From the NCBI RefSeq assembly GCF_009741445.1, contig NZ_CP046507.1:3782001-3846000 (forward strand): DNA of 64,000 nt. The letters are read 5' to 3'. This stretch comes from Mycobacterium avium subsp. avium (GTDB lineage Bacteria > Actinomycetota > Actinomycetes > Mycobacteriales > Mycobacteriaceae). This document shows positions 37,188 through 44,087 of this stretch, one piece after another (the first letter of the stretch is position 1; every line of letters begins with the position of its first letter). The position numbers and the translations under genes were made by a program. The notes under the pieces are model-generated. The model did no database searches. It saw nothing but the letters and a program-made list of their open reading frames with translations, and had not been told where the DNA came from.

Positions 37188-37724
37188 ATGCTGACAGCGT
37201 TCGGATTCGAATCCCTGGGTGTGGTGGTCGGCGACATGTATTTCATCGACCCCGATCCGCTGGAAGGTCAGGAGACTCCGGAACGGGGCGTCAGGCTGGA
37301 ACTGCGGCTGGTGGACCGCGACGAGCCGCAGGGTTCGATCTACGCCGGCGTCCCGATCACCTTCGGCCGCCCGGTGTGGCGGGTCGACCTGTTCGGCTCC
37401 ACCGAGAGCCCGCCCGGGACGCTGGACCGGGCCCATCACCATCCGCGTTTCAACGGCTGGGAACCCAGCCGCCGCCACTTCGTTCCCGAGCTCTCGGCCG
37501 ACCCGCTGTCCTGGCTGGCGGGGCAGCTCGCCGACCCGGCCGCGGTGCTGGCCCGGGCCGGCGTCGACCCCGACGAGGTCAGCCGGGCCGACCAGTCGGG
37601 GCTGGCGGCCGCGGCCCCCGAGATCGTCGCCGCGGTGAAACGGTTGCTGGACGGCGTGCGGGACGGGACGTTGGCGCCGGCACCGGAAAAACCGGTTGCC
37701 GCCGCCCGCACCGGCTGGCTGTAG
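37188..37724 (+). CDS. Conserved hypothetical protein, 178 residues
   Basis: Start ATG 37188 with GGAAAGG upstream. I do not recognise a named family. The sequence is acidic and beta-rich (MLTAFGFESLGVVVGDMYF; VRLELRLVDRDEPQGS; VWRVDLFGSTESPPGT), with a His cluster DRAHHHPRFNGW near residue 85 that could bind metal, and a helical tail. No signal peptide or membrane segment. It sits 51 bp after the GGDEF gene and 23 bp before the peroxidase gene, so it may be co-transcribed with both. Confidence 0.7.
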   Translation: MLTAFGFESLGVVVGDMYFIDPDPLEGQETPERGVRLELRLVDRDEPQGSIYAGVPITFGRPVWRVDLFGSTESPPGTLDRAHHHPRFNGWEPSRRHFVPELSADPLSWLAGQLADPAAVLARAGVDPDEVSRADQSGLAAAAPEIVAAVKRLLDGVRDGTLAPAPEKPVAAARTGWL

Positions 37725-37747
37725 CGCGTTGCGTTAGCGTCGTCGGC

Positions 37748-38236
37748 GTGACTGTGAAAAACATCCCGCTGACCACACTCGACGGCCGGCCCACCACGCT
37801 GGCCGAATTGTCCGACGGCGCAACGCTGGTCGTCAACGTCGCCTCCAAATGCGGGCTGACTCCGCAATACACGGCCCTGGAGAAGCTGGCCGAGGACTAC
37901 GCCGCGCGCGGCCTGACCGTCGTGGGGGTGCCGTGCAACCAGTTCATGGGTCAGGAGCCCGGCACGCCCGAGGAGATCCGGGAGTTCTGCTCGACCAACT
38001 ACGGTGTGACGTTCCCGCTGCTGGCCAAGACCGACGTCAACGGCGACGACCGGCACCCGCTGTACGCCGAGCTGACCAAGGCCGCCGACTCCGACGGCCG
38101 GGCCGGGGACATCCAGTGGAACTTCGAGAAGTTCCTCATCTCCCCCGACGGTGAGGTGGTGCGCCGCTTCCGGCCCCGCACCGAACCCGACGCGCCCGAG
38201 GTGATCAGCGCCATCGAGGCCGTGCTGCCCCGCTAG
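37748..38236 (+). CDS. Glutathione-peroxidase-family thiol peroxidase
   Basis: A 162-residue protein starting at GTG 37748. The peroxidatic Cys lies in VVNVASKCGLTPQY near residue 36; Gln in CNQFMGQEPG and Trp in WNFEKFLISPDG complete the catalytic set of Cys-type GPx enzymes. A further Cys in EFCSTNYG may resolve the disulfide. Mycobacteria lack glutathione, so thioredoxin or mycothiol is the likely reductant. It removes peroxides in the cytoplasm. No clear ribosome site is seen before the GTG. Confidence 0.9.
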   Translation: MTVKNIPLTTLDGRPTTLAELSDGATLVVNVASKCGLTPQYTALEKLAEDYAARGLTVVGVPCNQFMGQEPGTPEEIREFCSTNYGVTFPLLAKTDVNGDDRHPLYAELTKAADSDGRAGDIQWNFEKFLISPDGEVVRRFRPRTEPDAPEVISAIEAVLPR

Positions 38237-38260
38237 CGCGGCGTTCGGCCGGTGCGCCCG

Positions 38261-39037
38261 CTAGGCGAGCATCGGGTCGATCGCGGAACGCGGCACCAGG
38301 ACCTGAGGGGCGCCCGCCGAGTCGGGCAGCAGACGACCCTGGTCGAAGAAGAAGATCACGCCGTCGTTGGTGATGGCGAAGCTCTGATAGTTCGCCGGGT
38401 CGTAGGCGGCGGCCGACGCTACGGTCACCGGCGGTGCCGTGGGCGTGGGGCTCGCCGGCTGGTTGGCCGGCGGTGCCGGCTGGTTCGGGTTCGCCGGGGG
38501 TGCGGTCTGCTTCTGCAGCTCGCTCTGCACGATCGGCGCGACGGTCGCCAGCGGGTCGTCGACGCGCCACAGCGGCGTGTTCTTCTTGTCGTCCGCCGCC
38601 GCGGTCCACACGATCTCCTTGCGATACGCCTGGTCCCAGTTGAACGACTTGTAGGTCGTGTGCGGGCCGGCGCCGGTGTTCTGGACGACCTTGAGCACCA
38701 CCGCCTCGGTGCCGCGCGGCGGTATCGCCGACCCGTACTTCGCCGATGTGATGGTCAGCTGGTAGGGCTGATCGCGGGGTGCGGAGGATTTGGCGGCGTT
38801 GAGGAAATCGTCGCGCTGCTTGCTGATGAAGTCGGCCACCGGCTGCTCATCGGGGTAGTTGGCCGGGAAGCTGATGTCGACGTTGTAGCCGGGGTCGGCC
38901 ATCTGGATCTGGCACGTCTGGCCGGTGTTGGCGCCCTTGAGGTCGGCGCAGTAGTCCTTCGGCGCGGCGGCGGCGGCACCGGCAGGGCCGACGAGAACGA
39001 GGGCCGCGGCGAACGCTGCCACGCTGAAACTGCGCAT
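38261..39037 (-). CDS. Secreted MPT64-like (RsiV/DUF3298) protein
   Basis: A 258-residue exported protein, start ATG 39035-39037. A signal peptide (MRSFSVAAFAAALVLVGPAG then AAAAAPK) is followed by YCADLKGANTGQTCQIQM with two Cys, as in the M. tuberculosis antigen MPT64. SAIPPRGTEAVVLKV, FNWDQAYRKEIVW and the ending TNDGVIFFFDQGRLLPDSAG also match. It differs by a proline-rich insert at about residues 180-205 (PPANPNQPAPPANQPASP). MPT64 itself has no proven enzyme role. The likely location is culture filtrate or cell wall. Confidence 0.88.
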   Translation of the reverse strand: MRSFSVAAFAAALVLVGPAGAAAAAPKDYCADLKGANTGQTCQIQMADPGYNVDISFPANYPDEQPVADFISKQRDDFLNAAKSSAPRDQPYQLTITSAKYGSAIPPRGTEAVVLKVVQNTGAGPHTTYKSFNWDQAYRKEIVWTAAADDKKNTPLWRVDDPLATVAPIVQSELQKQTAPPANPNQPAPPANQPASPTPTAPPVTVASAAAYDPANYQSFAITNDGVIFFFDQGRLLPDSAGAPQVLVPRSAIDPMLA

Positions 39038-39187
39038 GTTGGATCCCTCCCCGAGAACTCACGCTACCGATGCGACGGAATTGAGCTAAAGATAAGCCAT
39101 CGCGCCGCCGGCCCTGCTTGCCGGACTTCCCGCACGGGCCCGTGGGCCAACGGGCCGCAGGGCAGCACCGGTTGACAAGCGGCATGG

Positions 39188-39221
39188 AAACGGCCCCCGG
39201 AGATTCCTCCGGGGGCCGTTT
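39188..39221. terminator. Strong perfect hairpin at the left edge of the island
   Basis: A perfect 15-bp inverted repeat (AAACGGCCCCCGGAG / CTCCGGGGGCCGTTT) with the 4-base loop ATTC. It ends in a short T run on the plus strand and, by symmetry, on the minus strand too, so it could work as a bidirectional terminator. It lies 150 bp upstream of the MPT64-like start and just before the AT-richer island. Confidence 0.7.
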
Positions 39222-39260
39222 CACCTGGTAGCCCTCAGTCAGTTCAGTTCGAACATAAGG

Positions 39261-39494
39261 TTGCACAACTTGCAAGATGATGCTCCTGCAACTGGTCGGC
39301 GTAACCATCTACCCTCACCAGTTCCTCGACGGCGACGGATCACCGCCCGGTTGCCGGTCGAGGTAGTAGAGCACTATGTGGCCGGCATGAGCACGCGGCG
39401 AGTCGCCGCCACGCTCCGGCTCGGACGTACAACTGTTCTCGGGATCTTGAAGGATGCGGGCGTCCCTATCCGTCCGCGTGGACGCAAGTACTGA
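39261..39494 (+). CDS. Helix-turn-helix fragment of recombinase type
   Basis: Open from TTG 39261 for 77 residues. From about residue 29 it reads ITARLPVEVVEHYVAGMSTRRVAATLRLGRTTVLGILKDAGV then PIRPRGRKY, a resolvase/transposase-style helix-turn-helix often found at the C-terminus of serine recombinases or as small phage proteins. The first 28 residues look unstructured. It may be the tail of a lost integrase at the island edge. The start codon is uncertain. Confidence 0.5.
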   Translation: MHNLQDDAPATGRRNHLPSPVPRRRRITARLPVEVVEHYVAGMSTRRVAATLRLGRTTVLGILKDAGVPIRPRGRKY

Positions 39495-39510
39495 TGAGTT
39501 GATGGAGTTT

Positions 39511-40872
39511 CTACGGGCGCCAAATCTGACGCAATGGAGAGAAGATGTTCACGACGAACGGATCGGATGTTGCCACCACATTGCCGCCGACCAGCGCGAA
39601 GGCTTCAATAATGTGTGAGCCTGTGTAAGCGGTTCGTTCGAAGTTGATGGTTTGATCGGTCGTTTCACGGCCGTTAAGTTCCTTGCCTTTGAAGAAATCG
39701 CCACGCAACCCTGACTGGACCCTGGCGTGCTCACCGGTATTAGTTACCCGCCACCAAACATCGACGCCAGACGGACCAGAGACGACAGCTTTGAACCTCA
39801 GATTATTGAATCGCGATGCGAAGATGGCATGGCCGTCGCTTGGGTATTCACGAGACTTCCCTCTACGCCCATGTACCTCCCGGGCGAGGATTCGCACGCT
39901 ATAACGGGAATCACGGTTAAGAACCCAGCCCTGGCTCTCCGGGGGTTTGGCATGCGACCGATCCGCGACTCGCATGCTGAGTTTCTCGCTTGATACGACC
40001 GGGAATGCATCGCCGAAGATCTCACCCCATTTCTCGCAGGCCTCTACGAGATTGTCGGCGTCGATAGCCTCGGCGGCAAGGGTTGCCGCCTCCTTTAGTT
40101 CTTTCTTGAAGTTGGAGAAGTCACCGTCGGACCAGAGCGCCGTGAGGTTCTCCGACTCCAGGACGGGGTTGAGCACTTCGGGTGCTGAATCCATCGATTC
40201 AAGGTCGGCGTTCATATTGATGAAGGTGGTCGCCACCCGGTCGGCATCGTCATCGACACCCACAGGCATGTGTTGAGACACCAGCACCTGAAGGACAATC
40301 GACTTCACCGCTTTTCGGACGTCTTGCTGTTCATCGCGCCAGCGCTTGAACATCCGTACCGTCCGCCGGAAGTCTTCGCTTTGCTCAGCACACCATGCGG
40401 TGTACTCAGTCGGCGCGGTGTCATGCCAGCCGCTGCCTTTGCGCGGTGCCTCGTACGGTGCATCGCTGTCATCTGTTGTTGAAACGCGTAGTGGCACAAC
40501 ATCGACGTGGAATCCGCCGATTTCATCGTCGGCGTAGGTTACGCGCACGCAGGGTTTACGCTCTGCGATCATGTTCTTGTAACGGCTGTTCTCAAGTGTG
40601 CCGAAAAGATCTCGAATTGCGTCTGTGGCACCGTCATCGTCGGTAGCGGTCACCGCGACAAGGTCGATGTCGTACTCGCCACCTTCAACCGGCCGAACTG
40701 CCGTCCCGTTGGCAAAGGAGCCCTGCAGGAACACCTCGTTGTCAGTTAGGCCATAGGACTCCTTGAGCAGGTCCGAGAGGGATTTTTGTGCGCTCTGAAT
40801 CCGATCCACCTGCTTCTGCTTGAGTTCGATGGCCTCCAGAAACTCTTGAAACTGCTCTGACGCGTCGATCAT
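39511..40872 (-). CDS. CD-NTase (CBASS nucleotide cyclase) with AGS-C-like C-terminal domain
   Basis: A 453-residue nucleotidyltransferase, start ATG 40870-40872, overlapping the upstream stop as ATGA. The polymerase-beta-like core has the GS motif LQGSFANGTAVRP (residues 49-61), the metal-binding Asp pair EYDIDLV (68 and 70) and the third Asp in FHVDVVPL (124). A helical middle follows. The last 100 residues (FKAVVSGPSGVDVWWRVTN; LRGDFFKG; YTGSHIIEAFALVGG) resemble the AGS-C sensor domain often fused to SMODS-type cyclases. On phage infection such enzymes make cyclic or linear oligonucleotides that activate an effector. The product nucleotide cannot be told. Base composition is AT-richer than the chromosome, suggesting transfer. 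Confidence 0.88.
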   Translation of the reverse strand: MIDASEQFQEFLEAIELKQKQVDRIQSAQKSLSDLLKESYGLTDNEVFLQGSFANGTAVRPVEGGEYDIDLVAVTATDDDGATDAIRDLFGTLENSRYKNMIAERKPCVRVTYADDEIGGFHVDVVPLRVSTTDDSDAPYEAPRKGSGWHDTAPTEYTAWCAEQSEDFRRTVRMFKRWRDEQQDVRKAVKSIVLQVLVSQHMPVGVDDDADRVATTFINMNADLESMDSAPEVLNPVLESENLTALWSDGDFSNFKKELKEAATLAAEAIDADNLVEACEKWGEIFGDAFPVVSSEKLSMRVADRSHAKPPESQGWVLNRDSRYSVRILAREVHGRRGKSREYPSDGHAIFASRFNNLRFKAVVSGPSGVDVWWRVTNTGEHARVQSGLRGDFFKGKELNGRETTDQTINFERTAYTGSHIIEAFALVGGNVVATSDPFVVNIFSPLRQIWRP

Positions 40873-41399
40873 TTCTTCGTTGCCTCACGGTTTCGCCAGG
40901 CGCCCGCGACCCAGCGCCAAGGCTGGAGCGAAAGGTGAGCGCGTACATCGCGCAGGTAGCCATCGATCATTTCTTGATCGATCGCGGGGTGGGTAGCGTC
41001 TGGATCAGCGTTTCCGTTCTTGCCCGGCTTGTCCCAGGCGGCCTGGATATGGGACAACATGGCCGACTTCGATGCGTGCACAAGCTTGCGGTAACTGCGA
41101 CGCATGTATTTCGATTCGCTGCCGATCCAGCCCTCATGAAAATCCAATCGTTCTTGGAGATCATGAAACTTATCAACGATGACCCGATCGTTCTCCTCCG
41201 TATTGTTGCGCCGCCGAACCCTGTGCAACATTTCTTGCCACTCCAACGCTGCGCGAAACGCTTGGCCATACATCCCTCGCCGACGATCTCGTCCTACAAA
41301 TACACGAGCAATGAAGGCAGACAGTAGGGCCACCACAATGGCGCTGGCAGCTGCGGCACCAGCGACGATCAGCTTAACTTCATTATCGGTTAATATCAT
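40869..41399 (-). CDS. Small membrane protein, likely CBASS effector
   Basis: A 176-residue protein, start ATG 41397-41399. One membrane helix at about residues 9-34 (KLIVAGAAAASAIVVALLSAF) is followed by a basic stop (GRDRRRG) and a cytoplasmic helical domain (ALEWQEMLHRVRRRNNTEEN; KFHDLQERLDFHEGWIG; SKYMRRSYRKLVHASKSAML). I do not recognise a named family. Its 4-base overlap with the CD-NTase gene makes it the probable effector, acting on the membrane when nucleotide binds, or an accessory protein. Ribosome site weak (AAGAAG). Confidence 0.78.
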   Translation of the reverse strand: MILTDNEVKLIVAGAAAASAIVVALLSAFIARVFVGRDRRRGMYGQAFRAALEWQEMLHRVRRRNNTEENDRVIVDKFHDLQERLDFHEGWIGSESKYMRRSYRKLVHASKSAMLSHIQAAWDKPGKNGNADPDATHPAIDQEMIDGYLRDVRAHLSLQPWRWVAGAWRNREATKK

Positions 41400-41457
41400 T
41401 ACGCTTACTGCTACTTCTTCTTATCATTATTAATTGCATCGGCTTATTTGCGTTTAG

Positions 41458-41468
41458 ATACTAGTATA
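41458..41468 (-). promoter_or_regulatory. Candidate -10 element and palindrome before the CBASS operon
   Basis: On the minus strand TATACT (41463-41468) is a good -10 hexamer 64 bp before the effector ATG. It overlaps the perfect palindrome ATACTAGTAT (41458-41467), which could bind a repressor. No clear -35 is seen. Confidence 0.4.
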
Positions 41469-41774
41469 TTGGTTGACGGGCGCGATTCCTAAAACTCTCC
41501 TGCCTAATGCAAGAAGGCAGTAAACAAGCATATGCTTTCAACACTTGAAAACCCTTTCTTGCATCGTCCAATCACGGTCGAGGCGAAGCTTAGACGGACG
41601 GTCCGACAGATTTGCGCACGACGCTCCAGGAGGCGGGCCTGTTCCGCATCAGAGGTACACCAGACTCATCGTCTGCGGATAGTCGTATCCAGCTCGTCCG
41701 GGCACAAGGGGCAAGAGCTAGACGTAGAGACGACTCTGCGCGGCTGGGAGACTAGATGTCTAGCGTTGGTGGAT
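41469..41774. other. Island DNA without a recognisable gene
   Basis: About 300 bp between the CBASS promoter region and the small minus-strand frame. A plus-strand open frame (41532-41891, 119 codons) crosses it, but its product is not protein-like. No tRNA, repeat or strong hairpin is seen. Confidence 0.5.
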
Positions 41775-42002
41775 TTAACAAGGCTCGGATGGAACGTCTT
41801 GCTTGATGCGGCCGAACACCGGATGTCGCTCGTCGAGCTCGTCGAGAAGCTTATATTCCAAAGTGTGGAACAGCCCGTTGGGTTCGAGTAGCTCTGACTG
41901 CTTGCGCATGTAGGTGCGTAGTTCCGGATCGACGTCTCCTGACCATGTTGATTGCGATCTGCCCGCGCGGCCACCCGCCATTCGTCCGCCATGGCGGCCC
42001 AC
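41775..42002 (-). CDS. Possible small protein or gene remnant
   Basis: A 75-codon frame whose last 50 residues look like real protein: ELRTYMRKQSELLEPNGLF and LDELDERHPVFGRIKQDV. The first 20 codons are Gly/Arg-rich and probably not coding, so either a start at the internal ATG of YMRKQ or a truncated gene is likely. Not recognised. It may be a relic of the island. Confidence 0.3.
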   Translation of the reverse strand: MGRHGGRMAGGRAGRSQSTWSGDVDPELRTYMRKQSELLEPNGLFHTLEYKLLDELDERHPVFGRIKQDVPSEPC

Positions 42003-42271
42003 TACAAAGTGCCACTGGACATTTCGCTACACAGGCACCGCGATCTGTTCGTGCTGGATGTGCCACTCGGGTTGGGAAGCACGCCGATCCAACCGCATCG
42101 CGCGCCAGCGCGACAGGGTGTCGGCGCGCGCAGCACTCCGCCCGTGGCGGCAGGGAGACGATGACGCCTTCGATGACCTCACATGGTCGGACCCCAGACG
42201 CTTTTGATGACGACGCTCGACGGATGTAATCCGATTGCCCCTGAAGGCGTGATCGGCCACCATTGCTATTC

Positions 42272-42832
42272 ATGCGCGTTGTGTTGGTGACCGGTGCGCG
42301 CGACTGGCCCGACGACCATATCGTGTGGGGTGTGCTCTCGGAGCAGGTACGGGAGCACGGCCCGTTCGTATTGGTGCACGGCGGATTGCCGGTGGGCGTT
42401 GACGCCCTGGCCCACGAATGGCTGTCGATTGAGGATCCGGCGTGCGACCTTCCGTGCTGCGATCCTGAGAACATGCGCCTGATGCAGCAACTCGAGGAGA
42501 GCTATCCCGTCGACCTGAGGGCCGAAGGATTCGCCGGTATCGCAACGCGTAATCAGCGCATGGTCGATCGCGGCGCCGATGTGTGCCTGGCCTTCATCGG
42601 TCAGCGGTCGCGCGGATCCATTGACTGCATGACGCGCGCCGACATCGCCGGTATCCCGGTCATCCAATACGGTCCCGAGGTCGGTCCCCAGAGCGCCAAG
42701 CACGGCACCCTCTGCTGCTCGGCCTGCGAACACCCCGCCATTGAGCACGATGGCGACGGCTGCCACGTGTTCGGTGACCTCGACGACTGCACTTGCGCCG
42801 GCTACCAGGTCGACCCGACGGATCTCGTGTAA
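42272..42832 (+). CDS. SLOG-family protein of the YspA/DUF2493 type
   Basis: A 186-residue protein from ATG 42272 (MRVVLVTGARDW); TTG 42263 in frame is less likely. VLVTGARDWPDDHIVW and VLVHGGLPVGVDALAHEW are the nucleotide-binding Rossmann-like motifs of the phage-related YspA/SLOG group. RNQRMVDRGADVCLAFI and GIPVIQYG complete the fold by about residue 130. The tail carries five or more cysteines and a His (CCSACEHPAIEHDGDGCHVF; DDCTCAG), suggesting a zinc site. SLOG proteins bind nucleotides and are common in phages and mobile elements. Function here unknown. Confidence 0.8.
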   Translation: MRVVLVTGARDWPDDHIVWGVLSEQVREHGPFVLVHGGLPVGVDALAHEWLSIEDPACDLPCCDPENMRLMQQLEESYPVDLRAEGFAGIATRNQRMVDRGADVCLAFIGQRSRGSIDCMTRADIAGIPVIQYGPEVGPQSAKHGTLCCSACEHPAIEHDGDGCHVFGDLDDCTCAGYQVDPTDLV

Positions 42833-42849
42833 TCGCGTTGGCTTGGCCG

Positions 42850-43701
42850 CTACCAGCGGGGCGCCCGCACGCGAACCTCCCGCGCGGGTATCTCCCACGG
42901 TGCCAGGGGCCGGTCGACCACCGGCCTAACCGTCTCGGGGCGGATGCGCTCGTCGTTGTGCTCGCGCTCATAACCTTCAGCGTGAATCGCGTTGTGCTGC
43001 CTTAGCTCGTCGATCACCTCGGCAAGAAGAATATTGAGCCGACGCACTTCAGCGTCAGCGGCAGTAAGCCGCTCACAGAACGTGACTGACCGGTGGCCGC
43101 ACCAGCCACGGAGCAGTTCGTGGACTGGACGGTAGTGCTTCCGATACAACTCGTATTCCCTCTCGGGCGGAGAGGTGTCCTTGCCAGATCCGTCAAGCGC
43201 TTTGTACTCCCGGCCTCGCTTGCAGTGCTCCCGGATCTCGGCTTCCTCAGCGGTGATCCGGTCCAGGATCGGCACGGGATTCGCGGCGCAGGCGTGTCGG
43301 GCAATCAGCAGCGTGCCTTCTGCAGATAGTTCCAATACGTCGTCGCGCTTGAACCACTGGACTTGCTCCAAGATGTCGCTCATCGGCTGACGCATCAGCC
43401 GCTCCAGTGCATCACTATCCCGCACCGTCGCCCCATTACGGACGAACGAATCGTAATAGGTAGCAACTTCTTTCGGGATCAGCCCGTCGAATACCTCTCC
43501 GGCGGCCACCTCCTCGGTGTCATCGATTTCGTAGTCATTCAGGCGTTGCCAGTTAGCCATCAGGTCGTCGTACGCCGCAACGGAGCTCCACGGACCGCGC
43601 AAGCGTGTCGCAGGAACGTTGTCGCGGCGGCCCGCGTGCTCGGCGTTGACGGAACTCTTCGAGCGCCTGCTCGATCCGAAGCTCAAAGACAACCTTGACA
43701 C
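42850..43701 (-). CDS. Hypothetical protein of the island
   Basis: Open from GTG 43699-43701 for 283 residues; ATG 43558-43560 (MANWQRLNDYEIDDTEEV) would give 237. Unrecognised. Beyond residue 60 it is acidic and helical (EVFDGLIPKEVATYYDSFV; EEAEIREHCKRGREYKAL; REYELYRKHYRPVHELLRG; EVRRLNILLAEVIDEL), with Cys and His scattered. No membrane segment. Codon use is more native than in the CBASS genes. It ends 18 bp from the convergent SLOG gene. Confidence 0.6.
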   Translation of the reverse strand: MSRLSLSFGSSRRSKSSVNAEHAGRRDNVPATRLRGPWSSVAAYDDLMANWQRLNDYEIDDTEEVAAGEVFDGLIPKEVATYYDSFVRNGATVRDSDALERLMRQPMSDILEQVQWFKRDDVLELSAEGTLLIARHACAANPVPILDRITAEEAEIREHCKRGREYKALDGSGKDTSPPEREYELYRKHYRPVHELLRGWCGHRSVTFCERLTAADAEVRRLNILLAEVIDELRQHNAIHAEGYEREHNDERIRPETVRPVVDRPLAPWEIPAREVRVRAPRW

Positions 43702-43783
43702 CGAACTCGCTTCGATGGACCCAACGCTGACGTCAGGGCCTGCGATGTCCAGAACAGGGAAAACTGGCCTTGAAATGTCGAAA

Positions 43784-43837
43784 AGTTCGAACCTGGGTCC
43801 CTGGTATCAGGACACAAGTTCGAACTTTCGAACTTTA
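43784..43837. repeat. TTCGAA-type repeats beside the tRNA, candidate attachment region
   Basis: The 9-mer AGTTCGAAC occurs at 43784-43792 and 43817-43825, the second within the palindrome AAGTTCGAACTT and followed by another TTCGAACTT. The same 9-mer occurs at the far edge of the island (39246-39254). They sit right at the tRNA 3' end, where integrases act. No integrase gene remains. Confidence 0.4.
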
Positions 43838-43838
43838 G

Positions 43839-43912
43839 TAGCGGGGACAGGATTCGAACCTGCGACCTCTGGGTTATGAGCCCAGCGAGCTACCGAGCTG
43901 CTCCACCCCGCG
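43839..43912 (-). tRNA. Initiator tRNA-Met (anticodon CAT)
   Basis: 74 nt without encoded CCA. The minus strand starts CGCGGGG and ends CCCCGCT plus discriminator A. Position 1 (C) does not pair with position 72 (T), the mismatch that marks initiator tRNA. The anticodon arm CTGGGCTCATAACCCAG has three consecutive G-C pairs next to the loop, another initiator trait. The D-arm (GCAGCTCGGTAGCTCG) and T-arm (AGGTTCGAATCCT) are normal. The accessory island begins directly beyond its 3' end. Confidence 0.95.
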
Positions 43913-43986
43913 TCGGGTAAATGCCAGGTTACCGAACGCGAGTCGCGGCGACCAAATCGCGCGGTCATCGGGGGTATCCACGGCCA

Positions 43987-44038
43987 GATTGCCGCCATGT
44001 TTGCGACAGGAGCCGCGCCTACAGCGATGGCGGCAATC
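43987..44038. terminator. Inverted repeat between UPF0182 gene and tRNA
   Basis: GATTGCCGCCAT (43987-43998) and ATGGCGGCAATC (44027-44038) form a perfect 12-bp stem with a 28-base spacer. It lies 50-100 bp after the stop of the UPF0182 gene and before the tRNA, so it may end that transcript or be processed. No T run follows. Confidence 0.4.
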
Positions 44039-44087
44039 TTGGCGACGTCCAAATTTAGCACCGGTGCCGCCCCGGCCGTGGCCGCCG

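Noticed and set aside
41532..41891. Plus-strand 119-codon frame in the island
   Set aside because: Composition is not protein-like in the first half, no ribosome site, and it overlaps a better minus-strand candidate.
43619..43879. Plus-strand open frame of 86 codons ending in GTGFEPATSGL
   Set aside because: The ending is the usual false translation of a tRNA gene read antisense; it overlaps the tRNA-Met and the hypothetical gene.
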